The position numbers and the translations under genes are program-made. A stretch of DNA of 64,000 nt from Thiosocius teredinicola (GTDB lineage: Bacteria > Pseudomonadota > Gammaproteobacteria > Chromatiales > Chromatiaceae): NCBI RefSeq assembly GCF_002009425.1, contig NZ_CP019936.1:4265297-4329296 (forward strand). Reading direction: 5' to 3'. Positions 1 through 8,215 of the stretch are shown piece after piece; position 1 is the first letter of the stretch, and every line of letters starts with the position of its first letter. The notes under the pieces are model-generated. The model was not told the DNA's origin and searched no databases. It worked only from the letters and a program-made list of their open reading frames with translations.

Positions 1-846
1 TTTTCTGCACTCGGCGATGACACGAACAGCGCCTTGTGGGCGATCAAGAAACATGATCGGAACCAAACCATCTCCTACGACAAGACGGCTGTTGCCTTTC
101 ACTACTATCCGCCAACCGAATCCGCATACGTCAACAAGCTGCAAGGCACCTACCCGGTATGGATGACCGAAGGCAGCGATGAAGGGCCCGGGGGATACCT
201 GAATCGCGATTTCGCTTGGTATGCCGACTGCGAAGCCAAAGGCATCAGTTGGTACTTCATGGACTTCCAAGACATGCGAGAGAAAGGACAACAGATCAAA
301 ACGTACTTGAGCAATCACGGGTATGACTGGGTCCCCGATGCCGCAAGCGGTACTTCCCGTGGTGTATTCTTCGAGTCCGAGGCACTGTCCTCATCCCAAT
401 CTGCCCAGCTGGCTACCGACTTACTCTCTCACGAGCAGGCCAGCGGCGGCCAAGTCGTGATTCTTCCCAGCTCGCGCATTGGCCAATGGGTCGAGTTCAG
501 TTTGCCGAATGTCGCAGCGGGTACTTACCGCGTGAGAGCACACGTTCTGCGACATCCAAGCTTCGGTACCTTTCAGATGAGTATCGGCGGCACCAAGGTT
601 GGTAGTCAGGTAAACACCTTCGGTGACACAAGTCTTCTCACCGCGAGCCAGCTCGGCACTGGCAGTAGCCGTGTCGAAGGCCCGTCGAGCAACTTCGGCG
701 ACGAGGCAATATTCACTTTTGTGGACATTGCAACCGTCTCCTTTTCATCTTCGGGCGAAAAGAAATTCCGCTTTACCGTTGCAGGCCGAGACCCCGCGAG
801 CAACGGCTACAACCTTGCGATAGATGCCATCGAACTCGTTCGCTGA
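1..846 (+). CDS. Glycoside-hydrolase-like secreted protein, C-terminal part
   Basis: The reading frame is open from the first base of the window, so the gene is cut at its 5' end and its true start lies upstream. The visible 281 residues begin with a stretch resembling the end of a (beta/alpha)8 glycosidase barrel: a YYPP segment, then PVWMTEGS, which looks like a strand carrying a catalytic-type glutamate, then a WYFMDFQD segment. After about residue 120 comes an all-beta region rich in G, S, T and V that resembles a carbohydrate-binding module. I infer an exported polysaccharide-active enzyme with a C-terminal binding module. The family cannot be fixed without the N-terminal half. The next gene on the same strand begins about 250 bases on and is not obviously co-transcribed. 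Confidence 0.5.
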   Translation, partial: FSALGDDTNSALWAIKKHDRNQTISYDKTAVAFHYYPPTESAYVNKLQGTYPVWMTEGSDEGPGGYLNRDFAWYADCEAKGISWYFMDFQDMREKGQQIKTYLSNHGYDWVPDAASGTSRGVFFESEALSSSQSAQLATDLLSHEQASGGQVVILPSSRIGQWVEFSLPNVAAGTYRVRAHVLRHPSFGTFQMSIGGTKVGSQVNTFGDTSLLTASQLGTGSSRVEGPSSNFGDEAIFTFVDIATVSFSSSGEKKFRFTVAGRDPASNGYNLAIDAIELVR

Positions 847-1099
847 GCGCACCAGGGCACCTCCCCTCGCTCAGCCGCCCCGGCTGTCGATTGCCCATGG
901 CGTTGGCAAGCAAAGCGCAAGACACTGATGTGTCCACCGACATCGCTTGACCACAACAACGTTTCCCCGGTCCCCAAGCATGGACCCCATGCTCTGACGT
1001 TATACGCAAGGCGGCTGTAGACGGAGCTTCCCGGTAACGCACAAACCTCTCTCGTACAGACTATAGTTGCCGAGTATCCCAACGAGCATGGTGATTGCG

Positions 1100-2332
1100 A
1101 TGAAACACCCGGCAGCCCTCGCCAACGATATTCGGCAAACACCGTGCGGCCGTCATGCAGTACGTGAAGCCCTGGTATTTCTGTCTACATTGATCTTGCT
1201 GGCCAGTGTCGCCGGCAAGGCACCGGCCGATACCGGGGCGCAAGTGGAACTCACCGGCACGGTCCACTCGACCGGCATTTCCGGTTACCCCGGGTCGAAG
1301 TTCACACTCGGCGACGCAGACAGCGACAGCCGCGGCCTGGTCGGCGTGTTGTCGCGCGAGCGGTCCGACAAGCCGTGTTTCGTCAGCGCCGGCTGGGAGG
1401 ACGTGAACAAATCCTCGACCAATGGTGCGGCGACCAAAGACCTGTGCGGCAAGAAAGGGCCGAGTTCCGGCACGATGGGTGGTACCTATGCAAACACCGG
1501 GGGCAACGCCAACCGTGTGTTCGTCACCGGTGCGCAGGTGTGCATGAACAAAGGCGACGACCGGGTCAAGGGCATCCATCTGCGCGGCCAGCGCATCAAT
1601 GACGCCGGCGAACTGGTGAACTTCGGCCCCGACGCCCAAGACTCGCGCACCAACTGTCATCAGGATCACTGGAAGCGATGGGTGGAATGCCCCGCCGGCC
1701 AGATCGCCACCGCGGCAATCATCCACTACTCGGCCGGCGACACGCCGCGCAGCTGGACCGGTATCGGTCTGCAATGTCGCGCCATCAAAAGCACAGGGGC
1801 AAGCACCACGCTCACCACCGAAGCGAGCACGCTCGACAGCGTGACGGATACCGGGCCGAAGGCGCTGACCGAACTACCCGGTTGCAACGATACCGAGGCG
1901 CTCGACATTCGCGCGGTCGCCTGGAACATCGCCGACGACTGGGCAGCGTTCTCCCGCAAGGTAGAACGCCAGAGCGGGACGAATCTGGGCGCTTGCATCG
2001 AACGGCGTTTCGCCGGTGACGGCAAGGTGGAATGCGCCCACGAGTACAAATGCAAACAGAACGGCACAAAATGCAAGCTGGGCTTGGGTGGCGGACTGGG
2101 ATCGAAGATCAAGCTCTACCAGACATTCTTCGACAACATTGCAGGGAAACCGCAGCCCGACCGACGCGCCTGTTACGCGGCGTTGATGACCCACGAGTTC
2201 TCGCACACCTGCGAACACTATGCCGAGGGTGGCCCCGAAGCCCGTGCGGAAGCCGCCTTCGACTACTGGAAGGAACGCTTCGCGGTATCGAGCAGCTGGA
2301 CCATCGACGGTGGCTGCGGGATGAACGATTGA
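1100..2332 (+). CDS. Putative secreted zinc metalloprotease-like protein
   Basis: This is a 410-residue protein with a basic N-terminus and a hydrophobic segment at about residues 23-39, consistent with export. The middle contains a cysteine-rich region with repeated GxxW and CPAGQ-type segments, resembling secreted lectin-like or adhesive domains. Near the C-terminus, residues 365-373 read HEFSHTCEH. This is an HExxH zincin motif that also contains an overlapping inverted HxxEH motif. Further cysteines (about 14 in total) suggest disulfides in an extracytoplasmic protein. I do not recognise a named family. The ATG at 1100 is preferred because GGTGA lies just upstream; an in-frame ATG at 1088 and a TTG at 1067 are alternatives. 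Peptidase activity is inferred only from the motif and the export signal. Confidence 0.55.
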   Translation: MKHPAALANDIRQTPCGRHAVREALVFLSTLILLASVAGKAPADTGAQVELTGTVHSTGISGYPGSKFTLGDADSDSRGLVGVLSRERSDKPCFVSAGWEDVNKSSTNGAATKDLCGKKGPSSGTMGGTYANTGGNANRVFVTGAQVCMNKGDDRVKGIHLRGQRINDAGELVNFGPDAQDSRTNCHQDHWKRWVECPAGQIATAAIIHYSAGDTPRSWTGIGLQCRAIKSTGASTTLTTEASTLDSVTDTGPKALTELPGCNDTEALDIRAVAWNIADDWAAFSRKVERQSGTNLGACIERRFAGDGKVECAHEYKCKQNGTKCKLGLGGGLGSKIKLYQTFFDNIAGKPQPDRRACYAALMTHEFSHTCEHYAEGGPEARAEAAFDYWKERFAVSSSWTIDGGCGMND

Positions 2333-2424
2333 CGACAGCATTGTCGGCTGGGCGTCGCCAGAGTTCCGGGAAGACGGGATATCCAAAGCGTCGCTGATCC
2401 ATCAATCAGCGGTCGCGCACAGCC

Positions 2425-3786
2425 TCAGCGATAGAACAGATCGCGGAACATACCTTCGGCCCAGGCGAGGCTCGCCTGGCCGCCCTGCAGATCCCAGTCC
2501 TCGATCATGTGGGTGCGATCGAAATCAAAAACGTTCGTCTGTTCGTTGAACTTGTAGTAGGTGATGATGCTCATCGCCTGCAACGGATCGATCTCGACCG
2601 AAGAGAAGCACATCGTCTGCGGACTGCGCCACGCGATGTCCTTCCCCAGGGCGTGACCGGCAATCACTTCGGCGACGTATTTGCCTTCCGAGTGCGCCGT
2701 GTGGCCACCTTTCGAAAACGGCTGCCCTCGCGAATCACCGGTCACATAAACATGTTCGTCGCCGACCACGTGATAGCGAAACGGGTCGGTGTTGGCCGCC
2801 CTTTGCGGACTCTTCGGATTGGCAATACCTGCCTCATCGATCAACCGCGAGGCGCGTATCGGCGGGTAGATGATGGCATCATCGAACGGATACTCGTCGA
2901 ACTCCGTGGTGACCGCTTTGGCATCCAGATCGATGCCCGATATCTCCGAACTGGGCAGATACTCGATGTAGTCTTTGTACAGCTCATCGAAGGCCCGATG
3001 AAAGCCATCCTTCTTGATCTTGATGCCGGTGTTCATATCGAGCAGCAGGATCTTTGCGTGCACGCGGCGCTTCTTGAAGACCGCAGCCATCATGCAGGCG
3101 CGTTCGTACGGTGCTGCGGTACAGCGATAATCACCGTTGGGCACGTTCAGCACGAAGGTACCGCCCTTGAAGGTCTGGATCTTGTGCTTGATGGTCAGCA
3201 ATTCGGAGGCGCTGACGAAGCCACCCGGATAGTGTTGAAACAACAACTCTTGCTGCTCCGCGTCTTCTACGCCGATACGCGCATAGTCGTAGTCAATGCC
3301 CGGTGCCAGTACCAGGTACTCATAAGCGATGTGTCCCACATCGGTGTAGATCTTGCGCGACTCGCGATCAAAACCGAGCACGGTGGCCTGCAGGAAGTGG
3401 TAATCGTGATTATCCGCCGCGTCGAAGAAACTGTGGCTCAGAAAATCGAGGTTTATCTGATCGGCCAGCCACGAGTTGCTCAACGGAAACGACACGAACG
3501 AGGGATGCCTGTCGATCAGCAACACATCGAACGCCGGATTGTGCCGCTTCAGATACTTGGCAAGCGTCAGCCCGGACCAACCGCCGCCGACGATGACCAC
3601 GCGAGCGCCCTTGGGCTGTGGCAGAGACGCCGCACGCAACAGCCTAGCAAATGCCGGCGGTGTGGCACCGACGCCGGATGCGGCCTGCTCCGTGGCCACG
3701 GCCGGCGCCGCGTGCGCCGCCCCGGCCAGCGTTAGTCCAGTGAACTGCAGGAAGCGCCGTCGGCTGAAATTTTTTTCGTTGCTCAT
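2425..3786 (-). CDS. Flavocytochrome c sulfide dehydrogenase-like flavoprotein (FccB family)
   Basis: This is a 453-residue FAD-dependent oxidoreductase of the FccB/SQR group, expected in the periplasm as partner of the diheme cytochrome encoded 9 bases upstream. A twin-arginine signal (SRRRFLQ, residues 8-14) precedes a hydrophobic stretch and AHA cleavage-like site. The FAD dinucleotide motif VVIVGGGWSG is at residues 63-72, and the family motif RCTAAPYERAC is at 221-231. The C-terminal domain has TMCFSS around C393, matching the NTCYS region of FccB. Compared with Allochromatium FccB from memory, the position of the covalent flavin cysteine (YTCYLSN) is F100 here, and the second redox cysteine region (GWCPVD) has no cysteine. 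Only three cysteines remain (222, 231, 393). It is an FccB relative, but its sulfide chemistry may be altered. No gene symbol is assigned for that reason. Confidence 0.8.
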   Translation of the reverse strand: MSNEKNFSRRRFLQFTGLTLAGAAHAAPAVATEQAASGVGATPPAFARLLRAASLPQPKGARVVIVGGGWSGLTLAKYLKRHNPAFDVLLIDRHPSFVSFPLSNSWLADQINLDFLSHSFFDAADNHDYHFLQATVLGFDRESRKIYTDVGHIAYEYLVLAPGIDYDYARIGVEDAEQQELLFQHYPGGFVSASELLTIKHKIQTFKGGTFVLNVPNGDYRCTAAPYERACMMAAVFKKRRVHAKILLLDMNTGIKIKKDGFHRAFDELYKDYIEYLPSSEISGIDLDAKAVTTEFDEYPFDDAIIYPPIRASRLIDEAGIANPKSPQRAANTDPFRYHVVGDEHVYVTGDSRGQPFSKGGHTAHSEGKYVAEVIAGHALGKDIAWRSPQTMCFSSVEIDPLQAMSIITYYKFNEQTNVFDFDRTHMIEDWDLQGGQASLAWAEGMFRDLFYR

Positions 3787-3795
3787 ACCCTTGCC

Positions 3796-4500
3796 TCACT
3801 CGAAATCGGGATTGCGCCATTCTGCGTTTGGCGCCAGATCCCCTTCGGGAACCGGCAGGTACGAGATGTAGTTGAGCACCATCTCAAGTTCATCGTCCGA
3901 GATCCTCTTCAGCATCTCGGCCATCGCCGGGTCGACCTGACGCAGCCCGTCGCGAACCTGGAGGGCCTGGCGTTTCATATAGCTGTAATGCTGCCCTTGC
4001 AGTCGCGGGTAATTGGCGGCGTTGTTACCTTCGCCTGCGGCCCCATGGCAGCCGATACAGTTGGCCTCGTACAGCTGCATGCCCTGCGCGTACTGCGGAC
4101 TGTCTTTACCCCAAGGTCCCTGGGCGTGGTGCGGATTCATCGGCAGGGTTGCGATATAGGCGACCACATCGACCAGATTCTGATATCCGCCAATCGTGCG
4201 CTCCTGCACGAACGGCCACATTGTCGGGTTGTCGCGACGACCACTGCGTATGTCCAGCAGCTGCTTCATCAGCACATTGACGTGCTGGCCCGCGAGCTGC
4301 GGATAGTTTCCCTCCTTGTCGCCCCAGGCTTCCGGCAGGTGGCAACGCGCACAGATCTCAAACAGATAGCGACCGTTGTTTGGATCGGGTTGGAACTCCA
4401 ACACCACCTCGACCGTTTCCGCGGCATACGCTACACCGGCGGCCAGCACGAGCAGCAGGCTGCAAAGGCATTCAAGAAATCTCGGCATCTTGGGAGTCAT
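3796..4500 (-). CDS. Periplasmic diheme cytochrome c (FccA-like)
   Basis: This 234-residue protein has a signal peptide (hydrophobic residues 10-25, ending AYA) and two class I cytochrome c domains. The heme sites are C50-x-x-C53-H54 and C148-x-x-C151-H152. The size and arrangement match the diheme subunit of flavocytochrome c. It lies first in a two-gene unit, 9 bases ahead of the FccB-like flavoprotein, so it would receive electrons from that flavin and pass them to the respiratory chain. The ATG at 4500 was chosen because it places the signal peptide at the N-terminus; the frame stays open upstream to about 4689, but that extension lacks export features. No clear Shine-Dalgarno sequence precedes 4500, and an in-frame ATG at 4488 is an alternative. 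Confidence 0.8.
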   Translation of the reverse strand: MTPKMPRFLECLCSLLLVLAAGVAYAAETVEVVLEFQPDPNNGRYLFEICARCHLPEAWGDKEGNYPQLAGQHVNVLMKQLLDIRSGRRDNPTMWPFVQERTIGGYQNLVDVVAYIATLPMNPHHAQGPWGKDSPQYAQGMQLYEANCIGCHGAAGEGNNAANYPRLQGQHYSYMKRQALQVRDGLRQVDPAMAEMLKRISDDELEMVLNYISYLPVPEGDLAPNAEWRNPDFE

Positions 4501-4864
4501 ATCGAATAGGTGGTTATTGTTCGGAACCCCGCCAGGCACAGCCCCAAAAATTGTCGCTCGGCGCTGCATCCCGGTTCTGGCAAGGATACTGCCTCGTTGC
4601 CGCCCTGGCATCCCCCAGCGACGCCCGCCCTTGTCAGCCGGCGGATCATCGATTGCCCTGTCCCGCGATTTAACGGGCACACGAGGCATCCGGCAAGCCC
4701 GCAGCTCAAGGACTAACCCACGTCAATAATGGCTGGCACTGCGTCATGCAGGGCGGGCCCGCCTGATGACGACGTGGAATAACTTCGCGCGCAGTGTGTT
4801 CACTCATTGAGAGTCTACAACCCACGACTATTGCCCAACGTCATTTCAATCTAGGAGAAACCTG
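4501..4864. other. Intergenic region between the divergent fccA-like and PEP-CTERM genes
   Basis: These 364 bases separate two divergent genes and should hold both promoters. A Shine-Dalgarno sequence (AGGAGA, near 4853) serves the PEP-CTERM gene. A partial sigma-54-like element is present at 4734-4750 but has a spacer one base too long. I see no coding sequence or RNA gene. Confidence 0.5.
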
Positions 4865-5590
4865 ATGAATCTGTGTGCCTTGGAACCTGCAGCGGCGACT
4901 ACGCCCGTTTCGCGGCGGTTGCTGCTCAGCCTTGTGGCCGGGCTGTTGTTGCCCCTGCAAGCCCTTGCGATCCCCGTAACGGATCCCGCCGGCGATTTCC
5001 TCGCCACGTACGCCGGACCACAGAACGGTGACATGGATGTGTTGAATGCCGACGTCAGCTACAACCAGGCAAGCGACGCGTTCCGATTCTCCGCCACCCT
5101 CGATGGCGCCATCGGCGCCACGGATGGCGCGCTCTACGTTTACGGATTGGATCGCGGCCAGGGCACCGAGCGTTTCCTTGACGGCGACCCGTCGATCGGT
5201 GCCGGCGTCGTGTTCGACATGGTGGTCGTCGTACGACCGGACACCACGGCCGTCATCAACGACTTCATCAACAACCAGGTCACCCAGTTGTCAGCCGGCA
5301 CGGTTCAGATCCTGAACGACAGCTTCATCAGCGTGGCGCTGGATGCCGACCTGTTTCCATCCACCGGTTTCGATACGAGCGACTACACCTGGAACCTGTG
5401 GCCGCGCCAAGGCCTCGGCAACAACGTGCAGATCTCCGACTTCGCTCCGGATGCGTCCAATGTCGGCGTTTCGCAGGTACCAGTGCCTTCGACCCTGGCG
5501 TTGTTGGGCATCGCCGGTCTGGGGCTGCTGCGTCGCAGGCGTAACACCGCGGTAGATCTAGGCTCCCCGCGCCGGTTCGCTGCGGCATAA
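4865..5590 (+). CDS. PEP-CTERM sorting-signal protein
   Basis: This 241-residue exported protein has an N-terminal signal peptide (hydrophobic residues 19-35, ending ALA) and a tripartite C-terminal PEP-CTERM signal: VPVPSTLALLG, a short hydrophobic helix, and the basic cluster RRRR at about residues 224-227. The mature part is acidic, beta-rich and cysteine-poor. Proteins of this class are processed by exosortase (EpsH) and usually contribute to extracellular matrix or biofilm. No exosortase or exopolysaccharide genes are visible in this window, so they must lie elsewhere. The ATG at 4865 has AGGAGA upstream. About 14 residues follow the basic cluster, more than is usual. The function of the mature domain is not recognisable. 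Confidence 0.85.
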   Translation: MNLCALEPAAATTPVSRRLLLSLVAGLLLPLQALAIPVTDPAGDFLATYAGPQNGDMDVLNADVSYNQASDAFRFSATLDGAIGATDGALYVYGLDRGQGTERFLDGDPSIGAGVVFDMVVVVRPDTTAVINDFINNQVTQLSAGTVQILNDSFISVALDADLFPSTGFDTSDYTWNLWPRQGLGNNVQISDFAPDASNVGVSQVPVPSTLALLGIAGLGLLRRRRNTAVDLGSPRRFAAA

Positions 5591-5653
5591 ATCGCCTAAT
5601 CCGACCGGATCAATCTGGCCGACCTTCGGATCAACGCAAGGTCGCCCGAACAA

Positions 5654-5697
5654 GCGCACCCCCTGTCGCCGATAGCCCCCGGTTACTGGGGGTGCGC
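5654..5697. terminator. Hairpin with 10-bp perfect stem downstream of the PEP-CTERM gene
   Basis: GCGCACCCCC at 5654-5663 is the exact reverse complement of GGGGGTGCGC at 5688-5697, with a 24-base loop. The loop contains a second CCCCC (5676-5680) that could compete for the same GGGGG. There is no T-tract, so it is either a factor-assisted terminator, an mRNA-stabilising 3' structure or a repeat element. Confidence 0.4.
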
Positions 5698-5733
5698 GCG
5701 TACATGTCCAAGTAATTTCGTCGCGGCGCTGGA

Positions 5734-5754
5734 GTAAGCCCGACGTCGGCTTAC
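5734..5754. repeat. Near-perfect 21-bp palindrome
   Basis: GTAAGCC (5734-5740) and GGCTTAC (5748-5754) flank a centre that itself contains GACGTC; a single extra C breaks perfect symmetry. It lies 37 bases after the 10-bp-stem hairpin. It could be a regulator site, part of a terminator or a dispersed palindromic repeat. Confidence 0.4.
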
Positions 5755-6092
5755 GCACGCTTCGCAGCCTCGAACGAGGCTCCGCTTTCTGTCGCGGACG
5801 ACCACACCCGCCCAACCACGACTGTGCAGAACTAAGTTCGGCCATCGGTTTCGCCGTCAGACGCTAAATCAGCCACCGAACTCGTGCACCGACACTTCTC
5901 ACCGGCTCGCAACAGGCCCACCCGTAGCGCCACAGGATGCATTCGAAACCGGCTCATAGATTGCGACCTATGACTGGGCTTTGCTTTGTCGAATGGTTAG
6001 CCGCCCGCGGTGTTCTTACCATACCGCGGTGTCTTGCCACTGCCTGCACAGGAAACGTACTGCGGCCGGCTGTACGCCGCGAAAGTCTTGTC

Positions 6093-8186
6093 ATGAAACG
6101 ACTACACCGTGTTCTGCCGTTTTTGCGCTGGTTTCCGATGTCGGGAGCAGGCATACGCGCAGATCTGCTCGCCGGTATAACCGTCGCGCTGATTCTCGTG
6201 CCGCAGAGCATGGCCTATGCGCAACTCGCAGGCCTGCCGGTTGTGTATGGCCTTTATGCCTCGTTCGTGCCGGTGATCGTCGCCTCGCTGTGGGGCTCGT
6301 GCAGCCAGTTGCACACCGGCCCGGTGGCCATGCTGTCGCTGATGTCGGCGGCGGCATTGATCCCGTTCGCCAACCCGGGCAGCATCGATTTCATCCAGCT
6401 ATCGATCATGCTCGCGCTGATGGTCGGGATACTTCGGCTGGGCCTTGGGCTGTTCAAGCTCGGTGCGGTCGTCAATCTGCTGTCCAGCCCGGTGATTGTC
6501 GGTTTCACCAATGCGGCGGCGTTGATTATCGGCCTGTCACAACTGAGCAAGATTATCGGCGTGCCCTTCCCTCGCTCTGACTTCTACCTGGCGGACCTGT
6601 GGGGAGTCGTTGGACAGATCGGCGCAACGCATTGGCCCACCTTGGCGTTCGCGGTCGGCGCCTACGCGTTGATCGTGGGCAGCAAGCGTTTCGTGCCACG
6701 CCTGCCGGGCGTGCTGACGGCGGTACTGGCAACAACCATCGTCTCGGCTTTGATAGGCTTTGAGAAGAAGGCCGAGATATCGCTGGCGCAGATTCAGTCA
6801 CCGTCGGAGTTGGCATCGATCGAGACTTATGCCACGTCGCTACAGCGCATAGACGCACTCACGCAGCAGATATCCAGCATCAACCGTGAGATCGCCGGCC
6901 TGAAGAATGTAGGCGACCTGGACAGCGTCACCCGAGTCGCGGATGCCGGCGCGGCGATCCGACCCCTCGAGTACGAACGCGCCGTGCTCAAGGCACAGAA
7001 CAACAAGCAACAGATCAAGCTGCACCGCTTGCGCCTCGAACGCGTGGAAACCGTCGATGGCGTGAAGTTCTACCCCTACGGCGAGCTGCCGGACGGGTTC
7101 GAAGGCGACGGGCATGCCTGGCGTTTCACCGGCATTGCCGGTGACACCGTCACGCTGTCGTCCGGCGGCGCAGTCGTCGGCGAGATCCCGACCGGCCTGC
7201 CGACCTTCGCGATACCCGAGCTGCAATGGAGCGCGATCTTCGGCCTTTTGCCGGCCGCCATCGTGATGGCGTTGATCGGTTTCATGGAGGCCACCTCCAT
7301 CTCAAAGGCTATCGCGACGACGACCGGTGAACGCATCGATGCCAGCAAGGAACTGGTCGGCCAGGGCCTGGCCAACATCGCCGGAAGCTTTTTTGGCTCT
7401 TACGCGGTAAGCGGATCATTCTCGCGCTCTGCGGTGGCGGCGAAGACCGGCGCCAAGACCGGACTGTTCGCGATCGTCAGTGCACTGGCCGTGGTGTTGG
7501 TACTCCTGTTCTTTACGCCCTACCTGTACGCGTTGCCACAGTCCGTACTGGCCGTGATCGTGATGATGGCGGTGTTCAGCCTGATCCGCGTCAAGCCGCT
7601 GGTACATGCATGGAAAGTCAATCGCACCGACTCGATCATCGGCTTTATCACCTTCTTCGCCACGCTGGCAATGGCGCCGGCTATCGCCAACGGCATCCTG
7701 CTGGGGATCGCGCTCACTCTCGTGGTGTTCCTGATCAAGAGCATGAAACCGCGCGCCGAGATCGTTGCACGCAAACCGGATGGCACGCTGGGCGGCATCA
7801 AGGCGCATGGCCTGACGCCGATCAGTCAGTTTGTGGTGCCGGTGCGGTTCGATGGCTCGCTGACCTTCTCCAACGTGGCTTACTTCGAAGATGCCGTGCT
7901 TGACGTCATCGCCAACTTTCCGCAGTGCAGGGCGATCGTGATCATAGGCAGCAGCATCAACGAGATCGACGCCTCCGGCGAAGAAAAGGTCCGCGAAGTC
8001 GGCAAGCAACTGCGCGCAGCCGGCATCGAACTGCACTTCAGTGGCTTGAAACACCAGGTGCTATCGACTTTGGAGCGCACCGGGCTGGTGGAAGAATGTG
8101 GCCGGGATCACTTCTTCCCGAACAAAGAGCTTGCGTTACATAAGCTGCTGGAACGACACGACCAACAACCCGCGGCGGCGGCCTGA
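6093..8186 (+). CDS. SulP family anion transporter with STAS domain and large internal insertion
   Basis: This is a 697-residue inner-membrane anion permease of the SulP/SLC26 family, which carries sulfate, bicarbonate or related anions. The transmembrane core starts with DLLAGITVALILVPQSMAYA, a family signature. The cytoplasmic STAS domain is about residues 565-680. Between TM7 (ends near residue 223) and TM8 (starts near 380), residues 225-361 form an insertion of about 135 residues absent from ordinary members. It contains a predicted coiled coil (about 250-315) and a small beta-rich part. By the inverted-repeat topology of the family this loop faces the periplasm. Normal members have 550-600 residues; the second copy in this window, at 55026-56777, has no insertion. 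Start chosen at ATG 6093, where family similarity begins; the Shine-Dalgarno is weak. Confidence 0.9.
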   Translation: MKRLHRVLPFLRWFPMSGAGIRADLLAGITVALILVPQSMAYAQLAGLPVVYGLYASFVPVIVASLWGSCSQLHTGPVAMLSLMSAAALIPFANPGSIDFIQLSIMLALMVGILRLGLGLFKLGAVVNLLSSPVIVGFTNAAALIIGLSQLSKIIGVPFPRSDFYLADLWGVVGQIGATHWPTLAFAVGAYALIVGSKRFVPRLPGVLTAVLATTIVSALIGFEKKAEISLAQIQSPSELASIETYATSLQRIDALTQQISSINREIAGLKNVGDLDSVTRVADAGAAIRPLEYERAVLKAQNNKQQIKLHRLRLERVETVDGVKFYPYGELPDGFEGDGHAWRFTGIAGDTVTLSSGGAVVGEIPTGLPTFAIPELQWSAIFGLLPAAIVMALIGFMEATSISKAIATTTGERIDASKELVGQGLANIAGSFFGSYAVSGSFSRSAVAAKTGAKTGLFAIVSALAVVLVLLFFTPYLYALPQSVLAVIVMMAVFSLIRVKPLVHAWKVNRTDSIIGFITFFATLAMAPAIANGILLGIALTLVVFLIKSMKPRAEIVARKPDGTLGGIKAHGLTPISQFVVPVRFDGSLTFSNVAYFEDAVLDVIANFPQCRAIVIIGSSINEIDASGEEKVREVGKQLRAAGIELHFSGLKHQVLSTLERTGLVEECGRDHFFPNKELALHKLLERHDQQPAAAA

Positions 8187-8215
8187 CGGCGGGCGCAATA
8201 GACCCAACGTCGCTT

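Larger units (their letters stand above)
5591..6092. other. Intergenic region with two large inverted repeats
   Basis: Five hundred bases lie between the PEP-CTERM gene and the SulP gene. The first part contains a 10-bp-stem hairpin (5654-5697) and a near-perfect palindrome (5734-5754), described separately. The reading frame of the SulP gene is open from about 5937, but the protein-like sequence starts at 6093. I see no other gene. Confidence 0.5.

Noticed and set aside
4734-4750. Sigma-54-like promoter ahead of the PEP-CTERM gene (TGGCAC ... ATGCA)
   Set aside because: The spacing between GG and GC is 11 bases instead of 10, which sigma-54 does not tolerate well.
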